From Candidatus Flexicrinis affinis (lineage in GTDB: Bacteria > Chloroflexota > Anaerolineae > Aggregatilineales > Phototrophicaceae): a stretch of DNA of 64,000 nt. Below the pieces are notes generated by a model. The model had not been told where the DNA came from and made no database searches. It saw only the letters and a program-made list of their open reading frames with translations. The position numbers and the translations under genes were made by a program. The DNA lies in assembly GCA_016716525.1 (NCBI GenBank), contig JADJWE010000001.1, positions 806,001 to 870,000 of the forward strand. The letters are read 5' to 3'. How positions within the stretch are numbered: position 1 is the first letter of the stretch; each line of letters starts with the position of its first letter. Positions 51,695 through 61,158 of the stretch are shown here, piece by piece.

Positions 51695-52873
51695 CTAGTA
51701 CACCCGGAGCAGCAATCCCTTTAGATACGCGCCTTCCGGAAAGGTCAGGGCGACGGGGTGATCTTCGCCGGGGCCGAGGTGGCGCAGGATTTGCGCCTGC
51801 CGGCCCGCGTCGGCCAGCGCGCCGAACACGATCTTCTGGAATAGGTCCTCGCTTATGGCCCCCGAGCACGAGAACGTCATCAGGTAACCGCCCGGCTTGA
51901 TGATCCGGAACGCGCTCAGATTGATGTCTTTGTACCCGCGCGCGGCCTTGTCGACCTGCTGCTTATTCTGCGCAAATTTGGGCGGGTCGAGCACGACGAC
52001 ATCGAACTGTTCGCCAGCCTGATGCGCCTCGCGCAAGTACGAGAACGCGTCGGCCTCGATCAATTCGCCTTCGCTCTGGTTGAGCTCGAAGTTCGACCTC
52101 GCCAGCGCCAGCGCGTCGGACGACGAGTCGACGTTGACGACCTCGGCGCCAGCCAGTGCCGCGTGAACGCCGAATCCACCGGTGTAGCTGAACACGTTGA
52201 GTACACGCGCCGGCTTGATACGCTCGATCAATGTGTACAGCAGGCCGCGGTTGGGTGCTTGATCAAGGTAGTGGCCGGTTTTGTGCCCGTGGCGCACATC
52301 CACAAGTAAACGCGCGTTTTCCTGAATCTCGATGTGTTCAGGGGGCGCTTCGCCCCACAGCACACCGACCGACGGGCGAAGCCCTTCGAGCTTGCGGACA
52401 TCGACATCCGAGCGCTCGAATACGCCGCGGGCATGCGTGAGGTGTGCTAGATGCTCGGCCAGCTCGGCCTTGCGCTGGTCGATGCCGAGCGTCAGCGCCT
52501 GCAGGACGAGCCAGTCGCCGTAGCGGTCGACGATCAGGCCCGGCAGGTAGTCGTTCTCCGCGTTGACGAGCCGGTATACGGCCCGCGGCCCGCGCTGCGG
52601 GCGATGACTGCGCGCGGTGACCGCCCGCTGCAGTTGGGCGTGCCACCATGAGTCGTCGATCGGCTCGTCGCGCCACGTCAGCAGGCGCACGGCGATCTGC
52701 GACTTCGGGTTGTAGTACCCACGCGCCAGCCACTCTTTTGCGCTGGATTGCACGTCTACGATGTCCCCGGACTGAGGATCGCCGGCGATGTCGGCGATGG
52801 CGCCGCTGAACACCCACGGATGCTGATTGCGGACGGGCTTTTCACGCCCGGCGACCAGAGTGATTTGGTTCAC
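51695..52873 (-). CDS. RlmI-like class I SAM-dependent rRNA (cytosine-C5) methyltransferase
   Basis: 392 residues. N-terminal PUA domain (REKPVRNQHPWVFSGAI), a central linker domain with GLIVDRYGDWLV, then a Rossmann methyltransferase with VLNVFSYTGGFGVHAALAGA (SAM motif I), VLDPPKFAQNK and TFSCSGAISEDLF holding the nucleophilic Cys. GHKTGHYLDQAPNR is typical of RlmI/YwbD relatives, which methylate 23S rRNA cytosine. GTG start, one base after the TauE/SafE stop, with GGAG 6 nt upstream. Confidence 0.88.
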   Translation of the reverse strand: MNQITLVAGREKPVRNQHPWVFSGAIADIAGDPQSGDIVDVQSSAKEWLARGYYNPKSQIAVRLLTWRDEPIDDSWWHAQLQRAVTARSHRPQRGPRAVYRLVNAENDYLPGLIVDRYGDWLVLQALTLGIDQRKAELAEHLAHLTHARGVFERSDVDVRKLEGLRPSVGVLWGEAPPEHIEIQENARLLVDVRHGHKTGHYLDQAPNRGLLYTLIERIKPARVLNVFSYTGGFGVHAALAGAEVVNVDSSSDALALARSNFELNQSEGELIEADAFSYLREAHQAGEQFDVVVLDPPKFAQNKQQVDKAARGYKDINLSAFRIIKPGGYLMTFSCSGAISEDLFQKIVFGALADAGRQAQILRHLGPGEDHPVALTFPEGAYLKGLLLRVY

Positions 52874-52874
52874 G

Positions 52875-53615
52875 TTATGCTCCGAATGCGAGGATCAGCG
52901 TTCGCACGCTGAGCACGAGGATGAGAAGGCCGACCAGCAGCATCATGCGGCGCACCGGGAGGCGTTTGCACAGCAAGGCAGCGAGCGGAGCCGCCGGCAC
53001 GCCACCCAAGATGAGCCCGAGTACGGGCGTCCAGTCGAGCGTATGCGCCACCGTCGCAAACGTTGCCGCCTGCGCCAGCGTCACGAAGAACTCGGCAATA
53101 CTTACGGTGCCGATGACTTTGCGCGGATTGTTGCCGTTGACGACCAGTGTTCCGGTGACGATGGGGCCCCACCCACCGCCGCCGATCGAGTCGAGGAATC
53201 CGCCGGCCGAGCCGAGAATGGGCGTTGAGGTCCGTCGCCAAATCAACGACGTGGACCCGAGCGACCGGTAGATGATGAGGCTGCCGAGGGCGGCCAAATA
53301 GACCGCAACGACGGGCTTGATGACGTCGGCCGGGATGTTCGAAAGCAATGCCGCTCCGATCACGCCGCCGAGGATACCGGCGACCGACAGACGAAAGAGC
53401 AGGCGCTTATTCACGTTGCCGATGCGATAGTGGGCGTAGCCCGATGCCGCGCTGGTGAATATCCCCGCGGTATGCGTAGCCGCGCTAGCCGCCACAGGGG
53501 GCAAGCCCGCGCTCAGCAGCAGCGTGGTCGATGTCGTCTTGTAACCCATGCCGAGGCTGCCGTCGATCAACTGGCAAACGAAGCCGATGACGGTATAAAT
53601 CAAGAGTGTTTCCAA
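52875..53615 (-). CDS. TauE/SafE-family membrane permease
   Basis: 246 residues with about seven to eight hydrophobic helices arranged as an internal duplication: GFVCQLIDGSLGMGYKTTST-type first half and GSAGGFLDSIGGGGWGPIVTG in the second. Members export sulfite, sulfoacetate or related anions. The start is a TTG at 53615 with GAGG just upstream; no ATG fits. Co-transcribed with the RlmI-like gene. Confidence 0.82.
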   Translation of the reverse strand: METLLIYTVIGFVCQLIDGSLGMGYKTTSTTLLLSAGLPPVAASAATHTAGIFTSAASGYAHYRIGNVNKRLLFRLSVAGILGGVIGAALLSNIPADVIKPVVAVYLAALGSLIIYRSLGSTSLIWRRTSTPILGSAGGFLDSIGGGGWGPIVTGTLVVNGNNPRKVIGTVSIAEFFVTLAQAATFATVAHTLDWTPVLGLILGGVPAAPLAALLCKRLPVRRMMLLVGLLILVLSVRTLILAFGA

Positions 53616-53910
53616 GGGGCCTCAAGATGACCTGCTTCGAGAATCGAACCAACGGTACTGCTTGCCGGCAAGACCTGCAAGACACGGTTTAGTAACGGCA
53701 CACCGGCGCTGAACGCCCTTGTCCTGAAGGTCGGGCAGACCGCTGCCGCGATGTGACGTACAGTGTCTCACGATGGATCGCCTTGCGTCCTGTGACAATG
53801 ATCACGCATAGGCGGTGCCGGACTACACTGGCTGGTCTGCTGCCGCCGTCATACCCTGAGCAATGGTGACAGTGTCGCGTCCCAGTTGGTCATTGTTGAA
53901 AGGACACGCG

Positions 53911-54780
53911 ATGATTCTGCAGATTCTTCTCCTACTGCTTGGAGCATTGGCACTACTCCTCGCAATCGGTTGGCTGGGTCTGCAAGTCCCTTCGCCACCG
54001 TTCGAGCTCCCTACCGCAGGCGCGGATCCGCGCCGCGTGCCGATCCCGGCCGGACTACCGTCTCCGGTCGAACGATACGCGCGCATCCTGTTTGGCGAGA
54101 GCATTCCGGTCTTTGACACCGCGATGATTACCGGGCACGCCCGTCTTTCGCCATTTGGGCTGCCAATGCCAACCCGCTTCCGGTTCTACTATGATGTCCG
54201 GCGCAGCAGTCACTATCACGAGATTCATGTCACTTGGTTTACCCGACCAATTCTGCGCATCCACGAACGGAACCTCGAGGGTCATGTAACGCTTCACTTG
54301 TCGCTACTCGGGAGCGTTGACGACCAACCGAAGACGAACCGTGCCGGAATACAAGGGTACTGGGCGGAAGCGCTCGCGTGGCTGCCTTCCATCGTCCTGA
54401 CCGACTCTCGCGTCCAGTGGGTCCCGATCGACGAGACATCCGCCCGTCTGATGCTGCCCGGTCTGGATGACGTCGAGGCGTTTACCGTACGATTTGACCC
54501 CAATACCGGCTTGATGACTGACGTCGAGACGATGCGTTATCAGGCGGAAGAACACACTGAACGGTGGCACTGGCACAACTCCGTCAGCGCGTGGGGCACG
54601 GTCGACGGTTTGCGCGTCCCGACGGCCTCGCCATCGCGCTGGAACGACTCCAAGCCGTGGGCGACATGGATCATCGACCACATTGCGCTGAACGCGGATG
54701 TGGCGGCGCGTTTCGCCCGATTCGGCGGCGAGATTACGTCTGCGGCAGGAGCGGCGCCTAGCCCGCAACCATCTGCTTGA
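53911..54780 (+). CDS. DUF6544-like protein with N-terminal membrane anchor
   Basis: 289 residues. One N-terminal transmembrane helix (about 2-24) and an exported domain containing YWAEALAWLPSIVL, VQWVPIDETSARLML and GTVDGLRVPTASPSRW, which resemble the DUF6544 family (recognised by eye only). The start at 53911 has GAAAGGA about 8 nt upstream; the upstream extension is unlikely. The last 23 nt overlap the convergent ligA gene. The 295-nt gap before it holds no other gene I can support. Function unknown. Confidence 0.65.
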   Translation: MILQILLLLLGALALLLAIGWLGLQVPSPPFELPTAGADPRRVPIPAGLPSPVERYARILFGESIPVFDTAMITGHARLSPFGLPMPTRFRFYYDVRRSSHYHEIHVTWFTRPILRIHERNLEGHVTLHLSLLGSVDDQPKTNRAGIQGYWAEALAWLPSIVLTDSRVQWVPIDETSARLMLPGLDDVEAFTVRFDPNTGLMTDVETMRYQAEEHTERWHWHNSVSAWGTVDGLRVPTASPSRWNDSKPWATWIIDHIALNADVAARFARFGGEITSAAGAAPSPQPSA

Positions 54781-56770
54781 GTCTCGCCTCGTCAATGATC
54801 GGCACGCCAAGCTGCCGCGCCTTGTCGGCCTTGCTGCCCGGCGACTCGCCCATAAGAACGTAGCTGGTCTTCTTGCTCACACTGCCAGAGATCTTCCCGC
54901 CGTGCGCCTTGATCATGGCCTCGGCTTGCTCGCGGCTCAACGTCGGTAGGGTACCGGTCAATACGAACGTTAGCCCGGCCAGCGAGTCCGACTCCGTCAC
55001 CGGTGCGGCCGACGCGAACTGCACGCCCGCCTCCTTCATCCGCTGGATGAGATGGGCGTGCAGCGGATCGCTGAACCACGCCGCGATATTGGCGGCAAGG
55101 ATCGGTCCGATGCCTTCGACTTCCTGAACTACATCGGGAGAGGCGGCGGCGAGCGCGTCGACCGTATGGAAATGGGCAGCGAGCGATTCCGCGACTGTAC
55201 TGCCGACGCCATCGATGCCGAGTGACGACAACACCTGCGCCAGCGGCCGGCCTTTCGCTGTATCAATTGACTTGAGCAGATTCTCGATGCGCTTTTCTGC
55301 GAAGCCGTCCAGCCCTTGCAGGTCCTCTGCCGTGAGCGCGAACACATCCGCTTCGTCTTTGATCAAGCCGCGATCGAAGAAGAGCTTGACCGTCTGCGGT
55401 CCCATTCCCTCGATATCCATCGCCCCGCGTGAGACGAAGTACTCCACCTGCCGGAACACGCGCTCAGGGCACTGCGGGTTGGTGCAGTAGTAATCGACCG
55501 CGCCCTCCGGCTGAACCACTGGCGAGTCGCAGTGCGGGCAGCGGTCGGGCGGCGTGATCGGCGTCTCGTCACCGGTGCGCGCGTCGAGGATTGGACCGAT
55601 GACGTACGGGATGACGTCGCCGCTGCGCTTGATCACGACGCGGTCTCCGATGCGGATATCGAGGTTCCGCACAAAGTCGTAGTTGTGCAGCGTCGCGTTG
55701 ACGACCGTGACGCCGCCGACGAACACCGGCTCAAGCTGGGCCGTCGGCGTGAGCTTTCCCGTTCGTCCGACGTTGTGGGTTACGCCGACAAGCGTTGTCG
55801 ATGCCTCCTCAGACGGGAACTTGAACGCCGTCGCTCCGCGCGGGTCTTTTCCCACAACGCCCAACTCGGCCGCGATGCGCAGGTCATTGACCTTGATCAC
55901 CAAACCGTCGATCTCGTAGTCGAGTTGGTTTCTGCGGGATATCCACGTGGGTATCTGCTGGATAATGTCGGAAAGTGTGGGAAAGTGTTGGGAAGACTGT
56001 GGGATAGTAAAGCCAATATCCCGCAGGTATTCCAACGTTTCCCACTGCGTGCGTGTGGGATAACGGTCCGCAGCGACGATGGCGTAGATAAACGCGGTCA
56101 GCGGTCTGCCTGCCGTGATACGGGAATCTTTCTGCTTTAGGGTGCCGGAGGCCGTGTTGCGCGCGTTGACGTACAGCGGCAGACCCGCCTCTTTCTGCCG
56201 TTCGTTCAGCGTGGCGAAGTCGTGCTTGAGGAACATTACCTCGCCGCGCACGACCAGCCGAGACGGCACGTCGCGCGGCGATGCGGGATTCGCTGGAATC
56301 CGCAGTGGGATACTGCGGATCGTGCGGACGTTCGCCGTCACGTCGTCACCGACGAGGCCGTTGCCACGCGTCGCAGCGCGCGTCAGCACGCCGTTCTCGT
56401 ACGTGATGACGAGGGTCAACCCGTCGAGCTTGGGCTCAAGCGTATAGTCGAGCTGCGTATCGGCCGGCAGCAGCCTGAGGTTGCGCTGCTCCCACTCCTG
56501 AATCTCGTCCTCGGTGAAGCAGTTCGACAGGCTCAGGATCGGCGCGGCGTGGGTGAGCTTGGGAAAGTCGCCCTGCAAGTCGCTGCCCGCACGCTGAGTC
56601 GGAGAGTCGGGCGTGATCAGCTCGGGATGGGCGGCCTCGAGCGCGACCAGCTCGTGATACAGCCGATCAAACTCGGCATCCGGAATAATCGGCGCGTTGA
56701 GGATGTAGTACCGGTAGATGTGCTCGTTGATTTCCTTGCGGAGTTCTGCGGCGCGTTCGGCGTCGTTCAT
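54758..56770 (-). CDS. ligA: NAD-dependent DNA ligase
   Basis: 670 residues. Domain Ia NAD-binding at the N-terminus, adenylation domain with K114 in LEPKLDGLTLV as the adenylated Lys, OB-fold, four-Cys zinc finger (CPHC and YCTNPQC), helix-hairpin-helix repeats and a C-terminal BRCT domain (GLTFVLTGTLPTLSREQAE). The normally conserved TRGDG reads TRGNG. Start at 56770, inside the region following the SH3 gene stop, with GAGGA upstream. Last gene of the polX-SH3-ligA operon. Confidence 0.96.
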   Translation of the reverse strand: MNDAERAAELRKEINEHIYRYYILNAPIIPDAEFDRLYHELVALEAAHPELITPDSPTQRAGSDLQGDFPKLTHAAPILSLSNCFTEDEIQEWEQRNLRLLPADTQLDYTLEPKLDGLTLVITYENGVLTRAATRGNGLVGDDVTANVRTIRSIPLRIPANPASPRDVPSRLVVRGEVMFLKHDFATLNERQKEAGLPLYVNARNTASGTLKQKDSRITAGRPLTAFIYAIVAADRYPTRTQWETLEYLRDIGFTIPQSSQHFPTLSDIIQQIPTWISRRNQLDYEIDGLVIKVNDLRIAAELGVVGKDPRGATAFKFPSEEASTTLVGVTHNVGRTGKLTPTAQLEPVFVGGVTVVNATLHNYDFVRNLDIRIGDRVVIKRSGDVIPYVIGPILDARTGDETPITPPDRCPHCDSPVVQPEGAVDYYCTNPQCPERVFRQVEYFVSRGAMDIEGMGPQTVKLFFDRGLIKDEADVFALTAEDLQGLDGFAEKRIENLLKSIDTAKGRPLAQVLSSLGIDGVGSTVAESLAAHFHTVDALAAASPDVVQEVEGIGPILAANIAAWFSDPLHAHLIQRMKEAGVQFASAAPVTESDSLAGLTFVLTGTLPTLSREQAEAMIKAHGGKISGSVSKKTSYVLMGESPGSKADKARQLGVPIIDEARLKQMVAG

Positions 56771-56780
56771 CGGCCAGTCC

Positions 56781-57335
56781 TCAAGGCAGGGTAGCGGGTT
56801 CAAGATAGTTGGAGGCCGCCCATCCGCTGCGGCCCGAAGACGGATCGTCGATGCGCCACCACGTCAAGCCATCGGCTTGTGACGGGCCGTCGCCGATGAT
56901 GAAGTAGGAACCTTCCGGCGCGCGGAAAAGGATTTGCGTGTCGACTACTCCGGGCTGACTGCGCACGTTAAGCTGTTGATCGCCGACGTCGACAACTCGA
57001 ATCGTCTTGCCGATGGCGATTTGCTCCGGGGTCGGCGTAAAGACGATCGGCGGCAGGGTGGGGCCGATCATCGCAAGCTGGCTGGCGCGGGTTTGTTCGA
57101 CCACCAGCACAGGAGCGCCGGCTTCGAGTGGCGCCGACTGCGCCGTAAGCAGCAGCTCGGGTGGCGCTGTGCGCACGACCAGCGTGATCGGCGCTGCAGG
57201 TGGCGTTTGGCCGCCCAGCGCGAGGAACGCGGCAACCGCGCCAGCAACACACAGAAGCGTTATCGCCGTCACGGCCGCGCACGACCAAAGCGGCGGCATC
57301 AGGCCCGGCGGACGGGGTGAGGGCGGTGCGTGCAT
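56781..57335 (-). CDS. Membrane-anchored protein with bacterial SH3 domain
   Basis: 184 residues. A proline-rich N-terminus, one transmembrane helix (about 19-41), a linker of about 60 residues and a C-terminal SH3b domain (about 108-180) with LNVRSQPGVVDTQILFRAPEG and WWRIDDPSSGRSGWAASNYL. Such domains often bind cell-wall peptides. Its ATG directly abuts the polX stop (TAAATG), so it is operonic with two DNA-repair genes although its role is presumably in the envelope. Confidence 0.75.
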   Translation of the reverse strand: MHAPPSPRPPGLMPPLWSCAAVTAITLLCVAGAVAAFLALGGQTPPAAPITLVVRTAPPELLLTAQSAPLEAGAPVLVVEQTRASQLAMIGPTLPPIVFTPTPEQIAIGKTIRVVDVGDQQLNVRSQPGVVDTQILFRAPEGSYFIIGDGPSQADGLTWWRIDDPSSGRSGWAASNYLEPATLP

Positions 57336-59099
57336 TTAGCGGCCGCGCCCCTTGGCCCACGCGAGAAACTCGTCGGCGGACAGTGCATTCAGGACATCGC
57401 TGGCGGCTACCCAGCCTCGCCGTGCCGTCAATACGCCGTACGGGAGATAGTGCAGTTCCGTTGTCCGGTGCGCGTCGGTGTCGATGGCAATCTTGATACC
57501 CATTTCGACCGCGCGGCGGGCGTACTGCGCTTCAAGGTCGAGCCGTTGAGGGTTACTGTTGATTTCCAACGCTGTCCCGCTGCGCGCTGCGGCCTCGAAC
57601 ACGGCATCCATGTCGAGGTCAGCCGGTTCACGGTCCGGGATCAGTTGGCCGCGCGGATGCCCGATCAGGTCGACGTGCGGGTTTTCCAGCGCGTTCAGAA
57701 GCCGCCGCGTGATCTGCTCGCGAGGCTGCCGCAAGCTGACATGCAGCGAAGCCACAACGAAGTCGAGCTGTTCCAATACGTCGTCAGGGAAGTCGAGCGA
57801 TCCGTCGGCAAGGATGTCCATCTCGGTGCCGTGAAACACGCGGATGCGCCCGTTCATCTCGGCGTCGACCTTGCGGACTTCCGCCTGCTGTGCCAGCAGA
57901 CGCTCAATTGAAAGCCCGTTGGCGATGACCGCACCGCGCGAATGATCGGTAATGACGATGTACTTGCGACCTGCGGCCAGAGCCGCTTCAGCCATCTCGC
58001 GAATTGATGCGCTGCCATCGCTCCAGGTCGTGTGCATGTGCAGGTCGCCTTGCAGCGCGTCCAACGTCACGAGATCGGGCAGCGTGTTGGATTCGGCGGC
58101 GTCGATTTCGCCGGCGTCTTCGCGCAGTTCGGGCGCGATCCACGGCAATCCGACCTGCGCGAAGACTTCTTCCTCTGTGGCGCACAGAATTTTCGGCGCG
58201 CTTTCGATGATCTGCCGGTTGTCGTCGACCGGGCTGAACGCGTGCTCGTTGAGGCTCAATCCGCGCTCTAGCGCGCGCTCGCGCATGCGAATGTTGTGCT
58301 GCTGGCTACCGGTGAAGTAGGCGAGCGCCGTCCCCCAACGCTCCTTCTCCAACACGCGCAGGTCGACTTGCAGCCCATTGACCAACTCGACCGAGCTCTT
58401 GGTCGGACCTTGTCCGAGAATACGAGCGACGCGCTCCTGCGAGACGAACGCCTCCATCACGGCCGGCGCATCGTCCATGGACTTCACCGCGACGAGCAAG
58501 TCGACGTCGCCGATCGTCGGGCGCCCGCGTCGAATACTGCCGGCGATCGCACCTTCGACAACTTGCGGAAGTCCTCGCAGCGTGTCGAGGATTGCCTCTG
58601 CAGCGGGATACGCTTGGCCCAGCGGCGTTCGTCCGGTACGGCGCGAAAGCATCTCGATCCCGGCGATGATGTTGGCCTCGGACTTCTCGCCCATCTTGGG
58701 CAGGTCGCGCAGGCGGCCCGACCGCGCCGACTTCTCGAGGCTGGCGAGGTCGGTGATCCCGCGTTCTTTCCAGAACATCGCGGCCTTCTTGGGACCTACG
58801 CCATTAACGCGCATCACGTCGACCAGCGTCGCCGGGATTTCGGCGGTGAGCTTCTCGTAGAACTCAAGCTTGCCGGTTTCCAGCAGCTCTTCGATCTTCT
58901 CGGCCAACGTCTTGCCGATGCCGGGGACTTCGGTGAGGCCGCCTTCGCGCGCGATTGCTCGCAGGTCGCGCGGGACCTCGCGAATGCTTTCCGATGCGCG
59001 CCGGTAGCTGAGGACTCGGTGGATGATCTCTCCCTTGATTTCCAGCAGATCGGAGATTCTCTCGAACAGATCGGCAATGTCTCGATTGGTCAGGGTCAC
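57336..59099 (-). CDS. polX: DNA polymerase/3'-5' exonuclease PolX
   Basis: 587 residues. Family X polymerase: helix-hairpin-helix motifs (GLTEVPGIGKTLAEKIEELL and VNGVGPKKAAMFW) and the catalytic GSIRRGRPTIGDVDLLV with metal-binding Asp. The C-terminal PHP domain has GDLHMHTTWSDG, VITDHS, GTEMDIL, ASLH, GHPRG and DTDAH, which form the metallophosphoesterase site for the 3'-5' exonuclease. Gap-filling base-excision repair. Fits operon partnership with ligA. Confidence 0.95.
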   Translation of the reverse strand: MTLTNRDIADLFERISDLLEIKGEIIHRVLSYRRASESIREVPRDLRAIAREGGLTEVPGIGKTLAEKIEELLETGKLEFYEKLTAEIPATLVDVMRVNGVGPKKAAMFWKERGITDLASLEKSARSGRLRDLPKMGEKSEANIIAGIEMLSRRTGRTPLGQAYPAAEAILDTLRGLPQVVEGAIAGSIRRGRPTIGDVDLLVAVKSMDDAPAVMEAFVSQERVARILGQGPTKSSVELVNGLQVDLRVLEKERWGTALAYFTGSQQHNIRMRERALERGLSLNEHAFSPVDDNRQIIESAPKILCATEEEVFAQVGLPWIAPELREDAGEIDAAESNTLPDLVTLDALQGDLHMHTTWSDGSASIREMAEAALAAGRKYIVITDHSRGAVIANGLSIERLLAQQAEVRKVDAEMNGRIRVFHGTEMDILADGSLDFPDDVLEQLDFVVASLHVSLRQPREQITRRLLNALENPHVDLIGHPRGQLIPDREPADLDMDAVFEAAARSGTALEINSNPQRLDLEAQYARRAVEMGIKIAIDTDAHRTTELHYLPYGVLTARRGWVAASDVLNALSADEFLAWAKGRGR

Positions 59100-59185
59100 G
59101 GGGTGCTCCGCGTTGGCTGATCGCTGGCAGAATTATACCAGTTTACCGAACGGTTGTGCGGTTTTGCGCACGGAATCGCGTGGAG

Positions 59186-59194
59186 TGTTATACT
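59186..59194 (+). promoter_or_regulatory. Extended -10 promoter of the tail-tube-like gene
   Basis: TGTTATACT (TGn plus TATACT), about 39 nt before the ATG at 59234. The -35 region is poor (TTGCGC with a 19-bp spacer). Confidence 0.5.
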
Positions 59195-59233
59195 CGCTGA
59201 CGAACCGGCTAACGCAAAGAAAGGGCCACGTGC

Positions 59234-59626
59234 ATGAGCGAACAAGTCGTCGACAGTTTGGTTGCTAACGAATTTGCGGTTGAACTGGACGGCACTCCGG
59301 TTGCTGGAGTGTTTCGCGTATCCGGGCTGACTCTGTTCAAGACCACCGTGGACACGCCCTTGGTGATTACCAAGATGGTGCAGCGCGACCCGGCTTCCGC
59401 GTTCAACAAGTGGCTCAAGGAGACCCTGAACGCAGTCGGAAAGGCCCCGACCCGCACCGTCGCGATCGTCGCAATCGACGACGGCGTGCCAACGCGGAAA
59501 TGGATTTACTCCGACGCGCACGTGCAGTCCGTAACGTACTCGGATTTCGATACGGCTTCGTCTGAAATGGTGGAAGAGCGGGTCGTCCTGCATTACGGGT
59601 CGGTCACGCACGAATGGCTGACCTAG
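59234..59626 (+). CDS. Orphan phage-tail-tube-like protein (T4 gp19/eCIS tube family)
   Basis: 130 residues. The pattern of an N-terminal NEFAVELDGTPVAGVFRVSGL, a middle FNKWLKETLNAV and a C-terminal WIYSDAHVQSVTYSDFDTASSEMVEERVVL-type segment resembles gp19-like tube proteins of contractile tails and extracellular injection systems. No sheath, baseplate, spike or ATPase genes are nearby, and it has its own promoter. Recognised by eye; a profile search is needed to confirm. Confidence 0.55.
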   Translation: MSEQVVDSLVANEFAVELDGTPVAGVFRVSGLTLFKTTVDTPLVITKMVQRDPASAFNKWLKETLNAVGKAPTRTVAIVAIDDGVPTRKWIYSDAHVQSVTYSDFDTASSEMVEERVVLHYGSVTHEWLT

Positions 59627-59654
59627 TCCCGTCGACGACCCACCCGGACTGAGC

Positions 59655-59942
59655 TTACGCCGGCGTCTCGGATTGCCCGACCAGCGCCTTGATCTTGGAG
59701 TCAATTAGCGACAGGCATTCGCCCGGTTCGGCGTGCCTGCCGATGTCGTGCTTGCTGAACACCTTTTCTCCGTTGACGCTGACGTCGAAGATGCCTTTGG
59801 TGCTCGGCACAAGGCGGAACGATCGAATATGGACCTCGAGTTCGCGTGTCTTGACGACTTCTTGGATGAGAGCAAGAGCGCGGTCTTGGTAGCCGCATGG
59901 GGCACAGTAGACAAGCTCGATATCGACAATACCGTTTTGCAT
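59655..59942 (-). CDS. Rdx/SelW-type thioredoxin-like protein
   Basis: 95 residues. Thioredoxin-like Rdx fold with an N-terminal redox pair C-A-P-C (VYCAPCGYQDRALAL); SelW relatives have selenocysteine at the second position, here Cys. GIFDVSVNGEKVFSK is the conserved central strand-turn. The start at 59942 has a strong AGGAG. Convergent with the tail-tube-like gene. Confidence 0.82.
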   Translation of the reverse strand: MQNGIVDIELVYCAPCGYQDRALALIQEVVKTRELEVHIRSFRLVPSTKGIFDVSVNGEKVFSKHDIGRHAEPGECLSLIDSKIKALVGQSETPA

Positions 59943-60032
59943 CTGGTTTCTCCTGTGACTTGGTATGGCAAGCCACAACCGTACCAGCCTTGACTTGGTG
60001 CGACATGAGAATGCCAGACCGCACCGTGCGGG

Positions 60033-60060
60033 TTGATGGAACGCCGGATTCGCTTATCAT
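60033..60060 (+). promoter_or_regulatory. Promoter of the threonine aldolase operon
   Basis: TTGATG (60033-60038), 16-bp spacer and TATCAT (60055-60060), about 50 nt before the start at 60112. Confidence 0.5.
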
Positions 60061-60111
60061 TGGGGCTCTATCACCACGGACGAGACGACATCCACACGGC
60101 TAGGGGAGTAC

Positions 60112-61158
60112 ATGAACACGATTGATTTCCGCAGCGATACGGTCAGTCATCCGACCCGAAAGATGCGCGAGGCGATGGCCAACGCGGTCGTTGGGGACGA
60201 TGTCTACGACGAAGACCCGACCGTTCATGCGCTCGAGGCCGAGTCGGCCGCGTTGTGTGGCAAAGAGGCCGGACTGTTCGTGTCCAGCGGCACTCAGGGC
60301 AATCTCGTATCCGTGCTTGTTCACTGCGGGCGTGGCGACGAGGTGATCCTCGGTGACAAAGCGCACACCATCGTCTATGAAGCAGGTGGCATCGCTGCAC
60401 TGGGGGGTGTTATCCCGCACACCGTGCCGGTACATCCCGACGGAACGATGGCGCTTGACGACATCCGCCGTGCGGTGCGCGGCAACAACGTACACTTTCC
60501 ACGCACCAAGTTGATCGCGCTGGAAAATACGCAGGGCACAGTCGGCGGGATGCCGGTCAGCGTGGAATTTACGCGCTCAGTGGCCGAGATTGCGCGCGAA
60601 CACAAGCTCAAGCTGCATATCGACGGGGCGCGCATTTTCAATGCGGCGGCAGCGCTGGGCGTTAGCGCCAAAGAGCTTGTGGCCGACGCCGATTCGATGA
60701 CCTTCTGCCTGAGTAAAGGGCTGTGCGCGCCGGTGGGGTCGATTATCGTAGGCGACCGCGCATTCATCGACGAAGCGCGCCGCGTGCGTAAGATCCTCGG
60801 CGGTGGCATGCGGCAGGTCGGCGTGATCGCTGCGGCTGGGCTGGTCGCCATCCGCGAGATGATCGACCGCATCCCAGAGGATCATGCGAATGCACGCACG
60901 CTTGCGCACGGCTTGTCCACGATCCAGCACATTCGTGTCGATCTCAGCCGCGTCAAGACGAATTTCGTGATGTTCGACCTGCTTGAGAGCGCGCCGGTAA
61001 CGCCGGACGAGTTCGTCGCGCGGCTGCAGCGCGACCACAACATCTGGATGCGCCCATATCCCGGATTCAAGCGCACCTTCCGTGCCGTGACCCACTATTG
61101 GATTACGCCTGAGCGCATCGAGCAAACGCTCGGGGCCGTGCAGGAACTGCTGGCATGA
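60112..61158 (+). CDS. ltaE: Low-specificity L-threonine aldolase
   Basis: 348 residues, PLP-dependent fold type I. Cleaves L-threonine or allo-threonine to glycine and acetaldehyde. MNTIDFRSDTVSHPT at the start, VGDDVYDEDPTVHALE, LENTQGTVGG, HIDGARIFNAA and FCLSKGLCAPVGS with the PLP-binding Lys. GGGGAG precedes the ATG. Its stop overlaps the next start (ATGA). Confidence 0.93.
   Translation: MNTIDFRSDTVSHPTRKMREAMANAVVGDDVYDEDPTVHALEAESAALCGKEAGLFVSSGTQGNLVSVLVHCGRGDEVILGDKAHTIVYEAGGIAALGGVIPHTVPVHPDGTMALDDIRRAVRGNNVHFPRTKLIALENTQGTVGGMPVSVEFTRSVAEIAREHKLKLHIDGARIFNAAAALGVSAKELVADADSMTFCLSKGLCAPVGSIIVGDRAFIDEARRVRKILGGGMRQVGVIAAAGLVAIREMIDRIPEDHANARTLAHGLSTIQHIRVDLSRVKTNFVMFDLLESAPVTPDEFVARLQRDHNIWMRPYPGFKRTFRAVTHYWITPERIEQTLGAVQELLA

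Noticed and set aside
53625..53665. A stretch resembling a tRNA T-arm (GGTTCGATTCTCG on the minus strand)
   Set aside because: The flanking 5-nt arms do not pair and no acceptor, D or anticodon arm is present.
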